A stretch of 5,170 nucleotides of DNA. It comes from Chloroflexota bacterium. Its GTDB lineage: Bacteria; Chloroflexota; Limnocylindria; Limnocylindrales; CSP1-4. This document shows, one piece after another, positions 4,785-5,170 of this stretch. The notes beneath the pieces were generated by a model, which saw nothing but the letters and a program-made list of their open reading frames with translations, did no database searches and was not told the origin of the DNA. The stretch lies in assembly GCA_021786915.1 (NCBI GenBank), contig JAJYMP010000349.1, forward strand, positions 1-5,170, in the 5' to 3' direction. How positions within the stretch are numbered: the stretch's first letter is position 1; the number at the start of each line of letters is the position of its first letter. A program made the position numbers and the translations under genes.

Positions 4785-5170
4785 TCACGCACCTCCGAAG
4801 GTGAACGGGGCCGTGAGCCCGAAGGCCGGCGCCATGATCTGGATGAGGATCGGCACGCCGATCACCACGAACGCCACCCAGTTGGCGTACCACAGCTGCT
4901 TGTGGTACCGGGTCATCGAGGGCCAGAAGTCCATGATGATGATCCGCAGGCCGTTGAGCGCGTGGTACAGCAGCGCGGCGCCCAGCAGCGACTCCCCCAC
5001 CCGGCCGATCGGACTCCCGTAGAGGCCCAGCAGGTCGTTGTAGAGCGTGGCGTTGACGTTCGCGAGCCAGATGTCGAGGACGTGGAGCAGGATGAACGCC
5101 CAGATGGCGACACCCGAGATGCGGTGGAACGCCCACGCGAGCATTCCCTCGCTGCCCCGGTACCGAAACA
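4785..5170 (-). CDS. sdhC: Succinate dehydrogenase cytochrome b556 subunit C, partial at its 5' end
   Basis: SdhC is the other membrane anchor and shares heme b and the quinone site with SdhD. Three membrane segments are visible. FHRISG near the visible N-terminus contains the Arg matching the quinone-site Arg31 of E. coli SdhC. LLYHALNGLR contains the predicted heme ligand His (E. coli His84), followed by MDFW. The visible residues before the internal ATG at 5144 read FRYRGSEG, matching the RG-x-x-G-M pattern I recall before the first helix in actinobacterial SdhC. The frame is open to the window edge, so the true start lies beyond 5170 and the ATG at 5144 is probably internal. The stop falls 1 nt before sdhD. 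About 128 residues are visible, probably missing only a short N-terminus. Confidence 0.93.
   Translation of the reverse strand, partial: FRYRGSEGMLAWAFHRISGVAIWAFILLHVLDIWLANVNATLYNDLLGLYGSPIGRVGESLLGAALLYHALNGLRIIIMDFWPSMTRYHKQLWYANWVAFVVIGVPILIQIMAPAFGLTAPFTFGGA
4792..4796 (-). promoter_or_regulatory. Ribosome binding site deciding the sdhD start
   Basis: The minus strand has GGAGG at 4796-4792, inside the last codons of sdhC and 8 nt before the ATG at 4783. The alternative GTG at 4792-4790 would overlap this motif and is therefore unlikely as a start. Confidence 0.65.

Noticed and set aside
1..5170. CRISPR arrays, insertion sequences, tRNA genes, phage or defence genes
   Set aside because: I looked for direct repeats, terminal inverted repeats with a transposase, T-arm motifs and familiar defence domains on both strands and found none.

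Overview
The window is GC-rich chromosomal DNA from a bacterium. Every recognisable gene lies on the minus strand, so the biological reading direction is from base 5170 down to base 1. The succinate dehydrogenase subunits resemble the actinobacterial type as I remember it, and the hydrolase resembles a mycobacterial enzyme. A high-GC actinobacterium or a member of Chloroflexota is therefore plausible. This rests on recalled family resemblance only, not on a search.

In transcription order, the window opens with a compact succinate dehydrogenase operon: sdhC (cut by the window edge), sdhD, sdhA and sdhB. The junctions are very tight: 1 nt, a 4-nt GTGA overlap, then 15 nt. The four products form membrane-bound complex II. 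SdhC and SdhD hold heme b and the quinone site, SdhA oxidises succinate on covalent FAD, and SdhB relays electrons through three iron-sulfur clusters.

The operon continues without a gap into two genes outside the pathway. The first is a small type 1 RNase H protein. Its only local start is a CTG that overlaps the sdhB stop as CTGA. The second is an SGNH-family hydrolase close in motif pattern to the Mycobacterium smegmatis arylesterase/acyltransferase MsAcT, joined through a TGATG overlap. A 41-nt imperfect hairpin (706-746) follows its stop codon.

Next comes the gene for RNase P RNA (rnpB, about 287-635), with a TACAAT -10 box just upstream. It is a class A RNA by its P1, P4, P18 and P19 elements. 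Compared with E. coli it lacks the P13/P14 arms, and it has a UUCG-capped hairpin in the P15-P17 area. Downstream, an 11-nt segment is perfectly complementary to the 3' strand of P1 and could compete with the RNA's own 5' end. The last 286 bases hold no convincing gene, only a few short inverted repeats.

I see no CRISPR array, mobile element, tRNA or defence system. The points most worth checking are the architecture and 3' flank of rnpB, the CTG start, and the attachment of the RNase H and acyltransferase-like genes to the sdh operon.
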